DNA from: Streptomyces gobiensis
GTDB taxonomy: Bacteria > Actinomycetota > Actinomycetes > Streptomycetales > Streptomycetaceae
Direction of reading: 5' to 3'
Assembly: GCF_021216675.1 (NCBI RefSeq)
Contig: NZ_CP086120.1
Location: 5,520,001 to 5,584,000, forward strand
DNA length: 64,000 bases
The position numbers were made by a program, and so were the translations under genes. Positions 9,493 to 18,430 of this stretch are shown here, piece after piece. Numbering within the stretch: the stretch's first letter is position 1; each line of letters starts with the position of its first letter. The notes below the pieces were generated by a model, which saw only the letters and a program-made list of their open reading frames with translations, did no database searches and was not told the DNA's origin.

Positions 9493-10101
9493 GTGAGAAG
9501 CACCGGCGACGGCAGGGCTGGCTTGGAGGGGAGCCGCACCTATCCGCTGTACGGGGCCCCGGCGCAGCCCGCTGCCAAGCCCGCCCCGGTGCCCGAGGCC
9601 CAACCCCGGGAACAGTTCGGCTACCGCGGTCCCACGGCCTGTGCCGCGGCGGGTATCACCTACCGGCAGCTGGACTACTGGGCGCGTACGGGCCTGGTGG
9701 AACCGAGCATCAGGTCGGCCTACGGCTCCGGCACCCAGCGGCTGTACAGCTTCCGGGACGTTGTCGTCCTCAAGATCGTCAAACGGCTGCTGGACACAGG
9801 GGTGTCCTTGCAGAACATCCGGGCCGCCGTCCGGCATCTGCGTGCCCGTGGCCTTGGCGACCTCACCCGGATGACGCTGATGAGTGACGGTGCGACGGTC
9901 TATGAGTGCTCCTCCCCGGATGAGGTGGTCGACCTTCTGCAGGGGGGCCAGGGCATCTTCGGTATCGCCGTGGGGGTGGTCTGGCGGGATGTGGAGAGCG
10001 CGCTGTCCCAGCTGCACGCCGAGCGCGTGGACACCGGCGAGACGCTGATCGGGAACAATCCGGCCGATGAACTGGCCCGACGCCGTAACCGGGCGGGCTG
10101 A
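9493..10101 (+). CDS. MerR-family transcriptional regulator (Rv1830-like)
   Basis: 202 residues. The MerR-type DNA-binding domain is at about 45-120 (TYRQLDYWARTGLVEPS, then RLYSFRDVVVLKIVKRLLD). The C-terminal region contains the family-typical IFGIAVGVVWRDVESAL. In mycobacteria the corresponding gene (Rv1830) also follows the DUF151 gene and is tied to cell-division control. GTG 9493 was preferred over GTG 9457 because GGAGGG at 9482-9487 gives a normal spacing. It has its own likely promoter (9407-9435), so it need not depend on the garA-ftsR transcript. Confidence 0.85.
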   Translation: MRSTGDGRAGLEGSRTYPLYGAPAQPAAKPAPVPEAQPREQFGYRGPTACAAAGITYRQLDYWARTGLVEPSIRSAYGSGTQRLYSFRDVVVLKIVKRLLDTGVSLQNIRAAVRHLRARGLGDLTRMTLMSDGATVYECSSPDEVVDLLQGGQGIFGIAVGVVWRDVESALSQLHAERVDTGETLIGNNPADELARRRNRAG

Positions 10102-10156
10102 CCGGCGCGGCGCCGACAGAGGGCCGATGTCAGACCCATAGGGCAGCATCGACGGT

Positions 10157-11629
10157 GTGAGAGGCGCACCGACGATCCTGCATCTCGACATGGACGCGTT
10201 CTTCGCCGCCGTGGAACAGGCGGCGAAGCCCAGTCTGCGCGGGAAGCCAGTGATCGTCGGAGGAATCGGTCCACGTGGTGTGGTCGCGACGGCCTCGTAT
10301 GAGGCACGCCGGTTCGGAGTGCACTCGGCGATGCCGACCGCACAGGCCCGAAGACGCTGCCCCAACGCTGCCTACCTCACCCCGCGCTTCGCCGTCTACC
10401 GGGAGGTCAGCGAGACCGTAATGGGGCTGCTCGCCGGGCTGTCACCGCTGGTCGAGCCGCTCAGCCTGGACGAGGCGTTCGTCGATCTGGAGGCGGGCGG
10501 CACACCGGCCACCTCGGTCGACGCACGGCGGACAGGGGAAGGACTGCGCAGCGCGATCCGGGCCGCCACGGGGCTGAGCGGCTCGGTGGGGCTGGCCGGG
10601 ACCAAGATGCTCGCGAAGATCGCTTCCGAGCGTGCCAAACCGGACGGGCTCGTGGTCATCGAGCCGGGTGCGGAGCTGGAACTGCTCGCCCCCCTCCCGG
10701 TGCGTACGCTGCCTGGCGTCGGACCGGCCACCGCCGAGACCCTGCGGCGGGCCGGGATCACCACCGTGGGGGAGACCGCGGCGGCGGGGGAGGCGGAGCT
10801 GCTGCGGCTGCTCGGCAAGGCGCATGGGGCCTCGGTGTATGCCATGGCCAGGGGTATCGACGACCGGCCGGTGGTGGCGGAGCGGGAGTCGAAATCGGTC
10901 TCCGTCGAGGACACCTACGAGGTGGACGTCACCGACCGCACCCGGGTCCAGCTGGAGATCGGCCGGCTGGCGGAGCGCTGTGCGCAGCGGCTGCGGGCGT
11001 CCGGGCGCTCGGGACGCACCGTCGTGATCAAGGTCCGGCGCTACGACTTCGCCACGCTCACGCGTTCCGAGACGCTGCGCGGCCCCACCGACGACCCCTC
11101 GGTCGTCCGGGAGGCCGCCGCACGTCTGATCGAGACGGTGGACACCACGGAGGGCGTACGGCTGCTGGGAGTGGGCGTGAGCGGGCTGGCCGACTTCACC
11201 CAGGAGGACCTCTTCGCCCAGGCCACAGCCGAGCCGACCAGGGGTGATCAGGAGCTGTCCGACAGCGAGCCCCGCGCGGCGGACAGGGAGCACGGCGCCG
11301 GGCTGGTAGCCGCGCGGGGGCGGCCACAGCGGTGGCTGCCAGGGGCGGATGTGCGGCACACGGTGTACGGGCCGGGATGGGTCCAGGGCAGCGGAGTCGG
11401 CCGGGTCACCGTGCGTTTTGAGCAGCCGGGCTCAGCGCCTGGCAGAGTACGCACCTTTCCGGTAGACGACCCCGAGCTCGCCCCGGCCGAGCCGCTGCCA
11501 CTGGTGCCCGGCCCTGCCACGGCGGCATCGGCGGCCGGTCAGTCATCCTCGGACCCGGCGATACGGCCGAATCCCTGGTCGGATTCCGGGCGTGCCGGAT
11601 CGCCGCCGCTGGGCAAGTCCAGTCCGTAA
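10157..11629 (+). CDS. dinB: DNA polymerase IV (Y-family translesion polymerase)
   Basis: 490 residues. Y-family catalytic residues are present: LDMDAFF with D11/D13 and SLDEAF with D105/E106. Helix-hairpin-helix thumb (LPGVGPATAETLRRAGITTVG) and little-finger regions follow. The extra C-terminal ~90 residues contain a small beta domain (VYGPGWVQGSGVGRVTVRFE) found in actinobacterial DinB. It extends primers past damaged or misaligned template, at low fidelity. GTG start at 10157. The last 91 nt overlap, tail to tail, the 3' end of the PRC-barrel gene on the other strand. No SOS-type box was recognised upstream. Confidence 0.92.
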   Translation: MRGAPTILHLDMDAFFAAVEQAAKPSLRGKPVIVGGIGPRGVVATASYEARRFGVHSAMPTAQARRRCPNAAYLTPRFAVYREVSETVMGLLAGLSPLVEPLSLDEAFVDLEAGGTPATSVDARRTGEGLRSAIRAATGLSGSVGLAGTKMLAKIASERAKPDGLVVIEPGAELELLAPLPVRTLPGVGPATAETLRRAGITTVGETAAAGEAELLRLLGKAHGASVYAMARGIDDRPVVAERESKSVSVEDTYEVDVTDRTRVQLEIGRLAERCAQRLRASGRSGRTVVIKVRRYDFATLTRSETLRGPTDDPSVVREAAARLIETVDTTEGVRLLGVGVSGLADFTQEDLFAQATAEPTRGDQELSDSEPRAADREHGAGLVAARGRPQRWLPGADVRHTVYGPGWVQGSGVGRVTVRFEQPGSAPGRVRTFPVDDPELAPAEPLPLVPGPATAASAAGQSSSDPAIRPNPWSDSGRAGSPPLGKSSP

Positions 11630-11922
11630 TGGTGATAAAGCTGGAGCTCCTGCTCGGGAGAGAGATGGCGGCCCACGCCGAAGTCCGGAGCGTCCTTGAT
11701 AAGTGCCCGCTCGAACGGGACACGCAGCGTGTCGTCAACGACCTCGCTGGGTTCCAGGGGGACGAAGGCGTCACGGCTGAAGAATCCGGTGCGCACGGCA
11801 GCCCACTCCGGCTCTCCGGTGGCATCGTCGAGATACACCTCGTCAACTGTGCCGATCTTGGTTCCGTCCCGGTCAAAAGCCTTGTGCCCGATCAGGCTCC
11901 GTGGATCGATATCGGTCTGCAC
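11539..11922 (-). CDS. PRC-barrel domain protein
   Basis: 127 residues, soluble. A PRC-barrel domain fills residues 7-75 (LIGHKAFDRDGTKIGTVDEV, then EPEWAAVRTG), followed by a segment SPEQELQLYHHYG that is common in streptomycete PRC-barrel proteins. The role is unknown; the family is often associated with RNA-processing or photosynthetic complexes and with stress loci. GTG 11922 is preceded on the minus strand by GGAGGGG. Its 3' end overlaps dinB by 91 nt, so the two transcripts are complementary there. Confidence 0.85.
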   Translation of the reverse strand: MQTDIDPRSLIGHKAFDRDGTKIGTVDEVYLDDATGEPEWAAVRTGFFSRDAFVPLEPSEVVDDTLRVPFERALIKDAPDFGVGRHLSPEQELQLYHHYGLDLPSGGDPARPESDQGFGRIAGSEDD

Positions 11923-12067
11923 GGCCCCTCCAACTGGTAGCCATTGCTCCGTAAGAGTCCCTAAGGACAACGAAATGACACTTTTATCCTGCTGGCCAGT
12001 CGAGTACCTGGCCAGAGCCCCTGCGAACCCGTCGCTGGTAGGCTCGGAAATGGCTGTTGACCCCATG
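11923..12067 (+). other. Divergent region between PRC-barrel gene and gcvP leader
   Basis: It holds CTGGCCAG twice (11992-11999 and 12008-12015). Each copy is palindromic, and together they can form an 8-bp hairpin. TAGGCT at about 12040 is a possible -10 box for the gcvP leader. No clear -35 was found. Confidence 0.35.
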
Positions 12068-12280
12068 CGGGAGAGTCCTCCGGCGGCAGCGCCGGAGGCG
12101 CCGAAGGAGCAAACCCTCCCCGGAATCTCTCAGGCTCACGTACCGCACGGACGAGGTCACTCTGGAAAGCAGGGCGGGCAACGGACGGCACAGTGCCAAA
12201 GCCCCTCCTCACCGACGGTGAAAGCCGGACCGCGACCAGCGGGCCGGTGAAACTCTCAGGTTGAGATGACAGAGGGGGAG
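12068..12280 (+). promoter_or_regulatory. Tandem glycine riboswitch (gcvT type)
   Basis: The leader of gcvP carries the hallmarks of two glycine aptamers in series. The first has CGCCGAAGGAGCAA, CCCGGAATCTCTCAGGC and CACTCTGGAAAGC. The second has ACCGACGGTGAAAG, CCGGTGAAACTCTCAGG and the closing GACAGAGGGGGAG. Such leaders switch on the glycine cleavage system when glycine is high, and glycine riboswitches upstream of gcvP are known in Streptomyces. The gcvP start lies ~64 nt past the second aptamer, with its SD (AGGAGG, 12329-12334) in the expression platform, so control of translation or of an upstream terminator is possible. Confidence 0.93.
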
Positions 12281-12343
12281 GCCGTCCGGGCACCCGCGCC
12301 AAGGTGCCCCTCGCAGGTCGCACAGACCAGGAGGCCTCCGCAG

Positions 12344-15241
12344 ATGACCACAGACCGCATCTCCCTCGCCGAGCTTGAGCAGGGCACACCCTTTGAGCGC
12401 CGCCACATCGGCCCCGATGCCGAGGACCAGGCCAAGATGCTCGCCCAGGTCGGCTATGGCTCGCTGGATGAGCTGACCGCCGCCGCCGTGCCCGATGTGA
12501 TCAAGAGCACCGAGGCCCTGGGGCTGCCGGGCGCGCGCAGCGAGGCTGCTGTCCTCGCCGAGCTACGCGGCCTCGCCGAGCGTAACCAGGTACTGGACTC
12601 CATGATCGGCTTGGGCTACTACGGCACCTTCACTCCGCCGGTCATCCTCCGCAATGTCATGGAGAACCCGGCCTGGTACACGGCGTACACCCCCTACCAG
12701 CCGGAGATCTCCCAGGGCCGCCTGGAGGCGCTGCTCAACTTCCAGACCGTCGTCGCCGATCTGACCGGCCTGCCGACGTCGGGTGCCTCGCTGCTGGACG
12801 AGGGCACCGCCGCCGCTGAGGCGATGGCGCTCTCCCGGCGCGTCGGCAAGGTCAAGAAGGGCGTCTTCCTGGTGGACGCCGACTGTCTGCCGCAGACCAT
12901 CGCTGTCATTCAGACCCGCGCGGAGCCGGCCGGCGTCGAGGTCGTGGTCGCGGATCTGACCAACGGCATCCCGGCCGACGTCGCCGAGCAGGGCGTCTTC
13001 GGTGTGCTGCTGCAGTACCCGGGCGCTTCCGGGGCTGTGCGCGACCCGCGTGCCGTAATCGAGCAGGCGCACGAGATGGGCGCGATCGTCACCGTCGCCG
13101 CCGATCTGCTCTCCCTGACGCTGCTCACCTCGCCCGGTGAGCTGGGTGCCGATATCGCGGTGGGCTCCAGCCAGCGCTTCGGTGTGCCGATGGGCTTCGG
13201 CGGCCCGCATGCCGGCTTTATGGCCGTGCGTGAGCAGTTCGCCCGCAGTCTGCCCGGCCGCCTGGTGGGCGTATCCGTCGACGCCGACGGCAACAAGGCC
13301 TACCGTCTCGCGCTGCAGACCCGGGAGCAGCACATCCGCCGGGAGAAGGCCACCAGCAATATCTGTACCGCCCAGGTACTGCTCGCCGTGATGGCGGGCA
13401 TGTACGCCGTCTACCACGGCCCGGACGGGCTGGCCGCCATCGCCCGTCGTACGCACCGATACGCCGCGCTGCTCGCCGAAGGGCTCAAGGCCGGTGGCGT
13501 CGAGGTCGTGCACGGCGTCTTCTTCGACACCGTCACCGCCCGGGTGCCGGGCCGCGCCGCCGAGGTGGTGGCCGCCGCCCGCGAGGCGGGTGTCAACCTG
13601 CGGCTGACCGACGCCGACCAGGTCGGAATCGCCTGCGATGAGACCACCGGACGCGACCAGCTCCTGGCCGTATGGGCCGCCTTCGGCGTGAGCTCCGATG
13701 TCCCCGGCATAGCGGAGCTGGACGCGGCGACCGGCGACGCGCTGCCCGAGTCGCTGCTGCGCGATGACGAGTACCTCGCCCACCCGGTCTTCCACCAGCA
13801 CCGCTCCGAGACCGCCATGCTGCGCTATCTGCGCAAGCTCGCGGACCGGGACTACGCGCTGGACCGCGGCATGATCCCGCTGGGCTCATGCACCATGAAG
13901 CTCAACGCGACCACCGAGATGGAGCCGGTCACCTGGTCTCAGTTCGGGGCACTGCACCCCTTCGCACCGGTCGACCAGGCCGACGGCTACCTCACTCTCA
14001 TCCGTGAGCTCGAGGACCGGCTCGCCGAGGTCACCGGCTACGACAAGGTGTCCATCCAGCCCAATGCCGGCTCCCAGGGCGAGCTCGCCGGTCTGCTGGC
14101 CGTGCGCGCCTACCACCGGGCCAACGGCGACCCGCAGCGCACCGTCTGCCTCATCCCGTCCTCCGCGCACGGCACCAATGCCGCAAGCGCGGTGATGGCG
14201 GGGATGAAGGTAGTCGTGATCAAGACCGGCGAGAGCGGCGATGTCGACGCGGAGGATCTGCGCGCCAAGATCGAGAAGTACGGCGAGGAGCTGGCCGTAC
14301 TGATGGTCACCTACCCCTCCACCCATGGAGTCTTTGAGGAGGACATCACCGGCATCTGCGCGGCCGTGCACGACGCGGGCGGCCAGGTGTACGTGGACGG
14401 CGCCAACCTCAACGCGCTGGTGGGTCTGGCGAAGCCCGGTAAGTTCGGCGCGGATGTCTCCCACCTCAATCTGCACAAGACGTTCTGTATCCCGCACGGT
14501 GGCGGTGGCCCCGGCGTCGGCCCGGTCGGGGTGCGCGCTCACCTCGCCCCCTATCTGCCGAACCATCCGCTGCAGCCCGCGGCGGGTCCGGCGACCGGCA
14601 TCGGGCCGATCTCCGCCGCACCGTGGGGATCGGCCGGGATCCTGCCGATCTCCTGGGCGTATGTGCGACTGATGGGAGCCGAGGGGCTGCGCCGTGCCAC
14701 CCAGGTCGCGGTGCTCAGCGCCAACTACATCGCCAAGCGTCTTGAACCGCACTATCCGGTGCTCTACACCGGTCCGGGCGGCCTGGTCGCGCATGAGTGC
14801 ATCATCGATGTCCGGCCGCTGACCAAGGTGACCGGCGTCAGCATCGACGACGTCGCCAAACGGCTGATCGACTACGGCTTCCACGCCCCGACGATGTCAT
14901 TCCCGGTGGCCGGGACGCTGATGATCGAGCCGACGGAGAGCGAGGACCTCGCGGAGCTGGACCGCTTCTGTGAGGCGATGATCGCGATCCGCGCCGAGAT
15001 CGAGAAGGTGGGCACGGGGGAGTGGAGCACGGAGAACAACCCGCTGCGCGGTGCCCCGCACACGGCGGCCCAGCTCGCTGGTGAGTGGGACCGTCCGTAC
15101 AGCCGTGCGGAAGCGGCCTTCCCGGCTGGGGCTGCCGCCGCCTCGGACAAGTACTGGCCTCCGGTGCGGCGGATCGATGGTGCCTACGGCGACCGGAACC
15201 TCGTCTGCTCCTGCCCTCCGCTGGAGGAGTACGACGGCTGA
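12344..15241 (+). CDS. gcvP: Glycine dehydrogenase (decarboxylating), P protein
   Basis: 965 residues, normal for the single-chain P protein. The pyridoxal-phosphate lysine is K712 in LHKTFCIPHGGGGPG, and the N-terminal half (FERRHIGP, YTPYQPEISQGRLE) is also well conserved. It decarboxylates glycine and passes the aminomethyl group to lipoylated GcvH, feeding one-carbon units to folate. Neither gcvH nor gcvT is in the window, although in mycobacteria gcvH is linked to this block. ATG 12344 is set by AGGAGG at 12329-12334. Expression is under the upstream tandem glycine riboswitch. Confidence 0.97.
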   Translation: MTTDRISLAELEQGTPFERRHIGPDAEDQAKMLAQVGYGSLDELTAAAVPDVIKSTEALGLPGARSEAAVLAELRGLAERNQVLDSMIGLGYYGTFTPPVILRNVMENPAWYTAYTPYQPEISQGRLEALLNFQTVVADLTGLPTSGASLLDEGTAAAEAMALSRRVGKVKKGVFLVDADCLPQTIAVIQTRAEPAGVEVVVADLTNGIPADVAEQGVFGVLLQYPGASGAVRDPRAVIEQAHEMGAIVTVAADLLSLTLLTSPGELGADIAVGSSQRFGVPMGFGGPHAGFMAVREQFARSLPGRLVGVSVDADGNKAYRLALQTREQHIRREKATSNICTAQVLLAVMAGMYAVYHGPDGLAAIARRTHRYAALLAEGLKAGGVEVVHGVFFDTVTARVPGRAAEVVAAAREAGVNLRLTDADQVGIACDETTGRDQLLAVWAAFGVSSDVPGIAELDAATGDALPESLLRDDEYLAHPVFHQHRSETAMLRYLRKLADRDYALDRGMIPLGSCTMKLNATTEMEPVTWSQFGALHPFAPVDQADGYLTLIRELEDRLAEVTGYDKVSIQPNAGSQGELAGLLAVRAYHRANGDPQRTVCLIPSSAHGTNAASAVMAGMKVVVIKTGESGDVDAEDLRAKIEKYGEELAVLMVTYPSTHGVFEEDITGICAAVHDAGGQVYVDGANLNALVGLAKPGKFGADVSHLNLHKTFCIPHGGGGPGVGPVGVRAHLAPYLPNHPLQPAAGPATGIGPISAAPWGSAGILPISWAYVRLMGAEGLRRATQVAVLSANYIAKRLEPHYPVLYTGPGGLVAHECIIDVRPLTKVTGVSIDDVAKRLIDYGFHAPTMSFPVAGTLMIEPTESEDLAELDRFCEAMIAIRAEIEKVGTGEWSTENNPLRGAPHTAAQLAGEWDRPYSRAEAAFPAGAAAASDKYWPPVRRIDGAYGDRNLVCSCPPLEEYDG

Positions 15242-15270
15242 CCCGTGTCCCTGACATGTGAACTGCGAAA

Positions 15271-15300
15271 GGGCCCCCGGCGGTGCGCCGCTGGGGGCCC
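15271..15300. terminator. Bidirectional terminator between gcvP and DUF5999 gene
   Basis: 13-bp stem (GGGCCCCCGGCGG pairing with CCGCTGGGGGCCC, one G-T pair) with a 4-nt loop, flanked by GAAA and TTCTTTCC. It lies between two convergent genes and can serve both. Confidence 0.85.
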
Positions 15301-15336
15301 GGTTCTTTCCGGTCAAGGAGCCGCTGCGTGCTTGCG

Positions 15337-15543
15337 TCAGGCGGCGGTGGCGATCTGATCGGCGCCGAGCGGCCGGTGCGGGGCGATGATCTGCCCGTCC
15401 GGCAGCAGCTCACCGGTGTCCTCGAAGAGGAGAACGCCATTGCACAGCAGGCTCCACCCCTGCTCGGGGTGGTGCGCCACAAGATGGGCGGCCTCCCGGT
15501 CGGCGGAGTCGGCTGATGGGCAGGGTGGCTGATGCTGGCACAT
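15337..15543 (-). CDS. DUF5999 family small protein
   Basis: 68 residues starting MCQHQPPCP. The N-terminal C-x-H-x3-C cluster is followed by HHPEQGWSLLCNGVLLFEDTG, which is characteristic of DUF5999, a family almost confined to streptomycetes and relatives. Its function is unknown; the cysteines and histidines could bind a metal. ATG 15543 was chosen because the conserved part begins there, although the frame is open to 15600. The upstream SD is weak (AAAGAA). Confidence 0.85.
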   Translation of the reverse strand: MCQHQPPCPSADSADREAAHLVAHHPEQGWSLLCNGVLLFEDTGELLPDGQIIAPHRPLGADQIATAA

Positions 15544-15796
15544 GATGGAGTTCTTTCGCTGCGTTGCGGTGTGTGTCCTGCGGCTTGAGTCGGTATTCAT
15601 GGCCGCGCCCCCGTTTCGCTCTGTGTGTTGGTCCCCAGTGTCGTCCTGCGGAGGTCATTCCGCAGGCATTTCAAGACAGCGCTCCTCTTTAGAGCATGAC
15701 GCGTCACCCGCGTGAGCGGTTGCCCACACAAGAACCATCTTTTCGGGTGGTAGGGGGGTCAGTTAGGACTAGTCCGCTCGGGGTGGACAGCAGAGC
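15544..15796 (-). other. Leader and promoter region of the DUF5999 gene
   Basis: No gene seen. A perfect 8-bp hairpin lies at 15645-15666 (CCTGCGGA / TCCGCAGG) in the presumed 5' leader of the minus-strand gene. A 10-bp palindrome TGACGCGTCA is at 15697-15706. The minus-strand reading CTAAAGAG just downstream of it (around 15690) could be a -10 box. Confidence 0.3.
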
Positions 15797-15823
15797 GCCC
15801 CGCGACCGGTGCGGTCGCGGGGC
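15797..15823 (-). terminator. Terminator of the 15.8-16.4 kb hypothetical gene
   Basis: Perfect 11-bp stem GCCCCGCGACC / GGTCGCGGGGC with a 5-nt loop, 26 nt downstream of the stop codon of the minus-strand gene. Confidence 0.75.
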
Positions 15824-15848
15824 ACGCTCACGCTCCTCCGAGGGGCCG

Positions 15849-16436
15849 TCAGGCCGGGGTGCGCAGCAGTGGGGCGGTTACCCGGTGGATCAGCAGCGGC
15901 AGCAGTCCATCCACCCGGTGCTGCCGGTCGGGAGCGATACCGGGGGGCGCCGGGGACAGCGGGACGAGGAGGTCTGCCGGAGCCAGGACGCCCGCAGCGG
16001 CATCGGCCTCGGTGTCTGCGTGCAGCCACAGCGTCAGCATGTAGAGCTCTGGTACGGACAGCAGCCGGGGCTGATATGAGGCGGTCAGCGACTCGGCGCG
16101 GCGCAGCGCGTTCTCGGTGGACGCGACATACGGGCCTTCACCGAACTGGGAGAAGACCCAGCCGTCCGCGGTGCACGTCGTCTCGGCCGTACCCACCGCG
16201 GCGCCCGAGCCGCGCAGCAGGAAGCGCCAGCCGGTCAGCCGGGTGCGGGGCGATGGCCCGGACCCGGCTATAGCGGTCAGGACATGTACGGGCAGCGGGA
16301 GTTCAGGCTTCAGGGTGCCGCGAGCGGCACGCAACGCGGGTGGAATGCGGGCACCACGGACCGCGGTGGGGGAACCGAGGGCCGCAAGAACACTGCGCAG
16401 GGCGGGCGCGGGAGCCGGGGGAGCGTGCAAGGGCAT
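15849..16436 (-). CDS. Hypothetical protein
   Basis: 195 residues, not recognised as a named family. It has no signal peptide, no transmembrane segment and no catalytic motif that I can see. The middle (about 64-115) alternates in a beta-strand-like pattern (TRLTGWRFLLRGSGAAVGTAETT) and is followed by helical segments containing PRLLSVPELYMLTLWLHAD. The style resembles streptomycete-specific hypothetical proteins. ATG 16436 has GAGAGGCG upstream on the minus strand, and the gene ends before a clear terminator, so it looks monocistronic and expressed. Confidence 0.7.
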   Translation of the reverse strand: MPLHAPPAPAPALRSVLAALGSPTAVRGARIPPALRAARGTLKPELPLPVHVLTAIAGSGPSPRTRLTGWRFLLRGSGAAVGTAETTCTADGWVFSQFGEGPYVASTENALRRAESLTASYQPRLLSVPELYMLTLWLHADTEADAAAGVLAPADLLVPLSPAPPGIAPDRQHRVDGLLPLLIHRVTAPLLRTPA

Positions 16437-16910
16437 AGTGGGTCGCCTCTCACTTGGGAGACACGGTGGTGCGCGGCGGGGCGCGGACGACGCTGTCGGC
16501 GAACCGGAACCGCGCGGGGCGGGCCGGGAAGGCGTGAGGGAACCAGCACCGATGGGGCGTCACGTCACGGCCTCATGCACAGAGTTTATACGACACATGT
16601 TCAAGGAGTGTTTCCTCTAGCTGTCTTGCGTATTTCTGGCAAGGCTGTATTCAGACGGATTTTCAATCCGATATCTACGCTTCTGTGTAAGCGGCGGAGC
16701 CGTTGGCCTCGGAATGGAATACGTGCACGGTCGGCTGAATCTGGCCGGTGTTATCACGAGGAAATTGCGTGAGGCCCTGGACGCTGCCTTATGCCGCCGG
16801 AATGTGCCTGCACAGAGCCGTCCCGGACCACCTTACCCCGGGTGCCCGGGAGTTATCGATCACAACGCGGGGCATCATCCGGGCACGTCCAACCGAGGAG
16901 GGACCCATCG
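16437..16910. other. 474-nt intergenic region with an AT-rich patch
   Basis: No gene supported. About 16576-16720 is strikingly AT-rich for this genome and contains TATACG (minus -10 candidate, 16587-16592) with GTTTCC (minus -35 GGAAAC, 16610-16615) spaced as in an ECF-sigma promoter for the minus-strand gene. A 6-bp hairpin CGGATT-TTC-AATCCG is at 16656-16670. Short frames through it have non-streptomycete third-position use and no SD. Confidence 0.4.
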
Positions 16911-18407
16911 ATGGGGGAGAAGGTCGCGGCCGACAGATTCGACCTGACGGATCGCCGGCGCTACCGGGACAAGCTCCACCAGTGCCTCCAAGGGCTGGAC
17001 CGGCTGCTCGCACAGCGGCGCTTCGACCGCCCACGGAACCTCATGGGGCTGGAGATAGAGCTGAATCTCGCCGATGCCGACGGAATGCCCCGGATGATGA
17101 ACGCGCAAGTGCTGGAGCGCATCGCCAGCCGGGATTTCCAGACGGAGCTGGGCCAGTTCAATCTCGAGGTGAATATCCTGCCGCACCAGCTGGCCGGGCG
17201 AGTCTTCGACCAGCTGGCCGAGGAGCTGCAGACCGGCCTGGCCTACGCCGACCGAAAGGCCCGGGAGGTCGCCGCACGGATCGTGATGATCGGTATTCTG
17301 CCCACCCTCACCAGCGATGATCTGGTCTCCGCGAACCTCTCGGCGGCGGACCGCTACACCCTCCTCAACGACCAGATCATGGCCGCACGGGGCGAGGAGG
17401 TCATGCTCGATATAGCGGGGGTGGAGCGGCTGACCTATGTCTCCGGGTCCATCGCCCCGGAGGCCGCGTGCACCTCGGTGCAACTGCATCTCCAGGTGAC
17501 ACCGGGGCGCTTCGCCGATGTGTGGAACGCCGCGCAGGCCGCCGCCGCAGTGCAGGTCGCCGTGGGCGCCAATTCCCCGTTCCTCTTCGGCCGCGAGCTG
17601 TGGCGGGAGTCCCGGGCACCGCTGTTCCTCCAGTCCACCGATACCCGTCCACCTGAGTTCAGCGCACAGGGCGTGCGGCCGCGGACCTGGTTCGGAGAGC
17701 GGTGGATCGAGTCGGCGTACGACCTTTTCCTTGAGAATGTGCGCTATTTCCCCGCGCTGCTGCCGATATGCGATGAGGAGGACCCGCTACGGATCATCGA
17801 TGACGGTGGCATCCCGTCCCTGGCCGAACTCGTGCTGCACAACGGCACTGTCTACCGCTGGAACCGGCCTGTCTACGGCATCGCCGACGGGGTACCGCAT
17901 CTGCGGGTGGAGAACAGGGTGCTGCCGGCCGGGCCGACGGTGACGGATGTGCTCGCCAACACCGCCCTCTACTACGGGCTCGTGCGCGCGTTCGCCGATG
18001 AACAGCGCCCGCTGTGGACGCGGATGCCCTTCGCCGCGGCGAAGGAGAACTTCGACGCCGCCTGCCGCCACGGCATCGACGCACGGCTCCACTGGCCGCG
18101 GGCAGGGTGGGCCGGCGGCCTGACGACCGTTCCGGTGGACCGGCTGGTACGGGAGGAGCTGCTGCCGCTGGCCGCCGCCGGGCTCGACGCCTGGGGAGTG
18201 GAGCCCGCTGACCGTGACCGCTATCTCGGAGTCATCGACGAGCGCTGCCGCCGCCGCACCAACGGGGCCGCATGGCAGGCGGCCGCCTACCACCGGGCAC
18301 GGGAGGGCGGTCTGGACCGGGAGAAGGCGCTGGCCGCAGCGGTCCGCCGGTACTGTGAGCTGATACGCACCGGAGAGCCGGTGCACAGCTGGCCACCAGG
18401 GCCCTAG
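16911..18407 (+). CDS. GCS2-family carboxylate-amine ligase (glutamate-cysteine ligase-like)
   Basis: 498 residues resembling the glutamate-cysteine ligase type-2 family. The metal/ATP-binding signature GLEIEL is at 46-51, ELGQFNLEVN follows at about 83, and VENRVLPAGPTVTDVLAN is in the C-terminal half. Members form an amide or peptide bond between a carboxylate (usually the gamma-carboxyl of glutamate) and an amine or cysteine using ATP. The substrate cannot be read here: streptomycetes make mycothiol, not glutathione, so an ergothioneine-related or other gamma-glutamyl product is possible. ATG 16911 is preceded by GAGGAGGGA. A CPBP protease gene follows after 23 nt and is probably co-transcribed. 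Confidence 0.8.
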   Translation: MGEKVAADRFDLTDRRRYRDKLHQCLQGLDRLLAQRRFDRPRNLMGLEIELNLADADGMPRMMNAQVLERIASRDFQTELGQFNLEVNILPHQLAGRVFDQLAEELQTGLAYADRKAREVAARIVMIGILPTLTSDDLVSANLSAADRYTLLNDQIMAARGEEVMLDIAGVERLTYVSGSIAPEAACTSVQLHLQVTPGRFADVWNAAQAAAAVQVAVGANSPFLFGRELWRESRAPLFLQSTDTRPPEFSAQGVRPRTWFGERWIESAYDLFLENVRYFPALLPICDEEDPLRIIDDGGIPSLAELVLHNGTVYRWNRPVYGIADGVPHLRVENRVLPAGPTVTDVLANTALYYGLVRAFADEQRPLWTRMPFAAAKENFDAACRHGIDARLHWPRAGWAGGLTTVPVDRLVREELLPLAAAGLDAWGVEPADRDRYLGVIDERCRRRTNGAAWQAAAYHRAREGGLDREKALAAAVRRYCELIRTGEPVHSWPPGP

Positions 18408-18430
18408 CCGTCGCTGAACTGGAGGCAGGC

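Noticed and set aside
16714..16947. 77-codon plus-strand frame MEYVHGRLN...
   Set aside because: No SD, poor third-position GC, and it overlaps the start region of the GCS2-type ligase gene.
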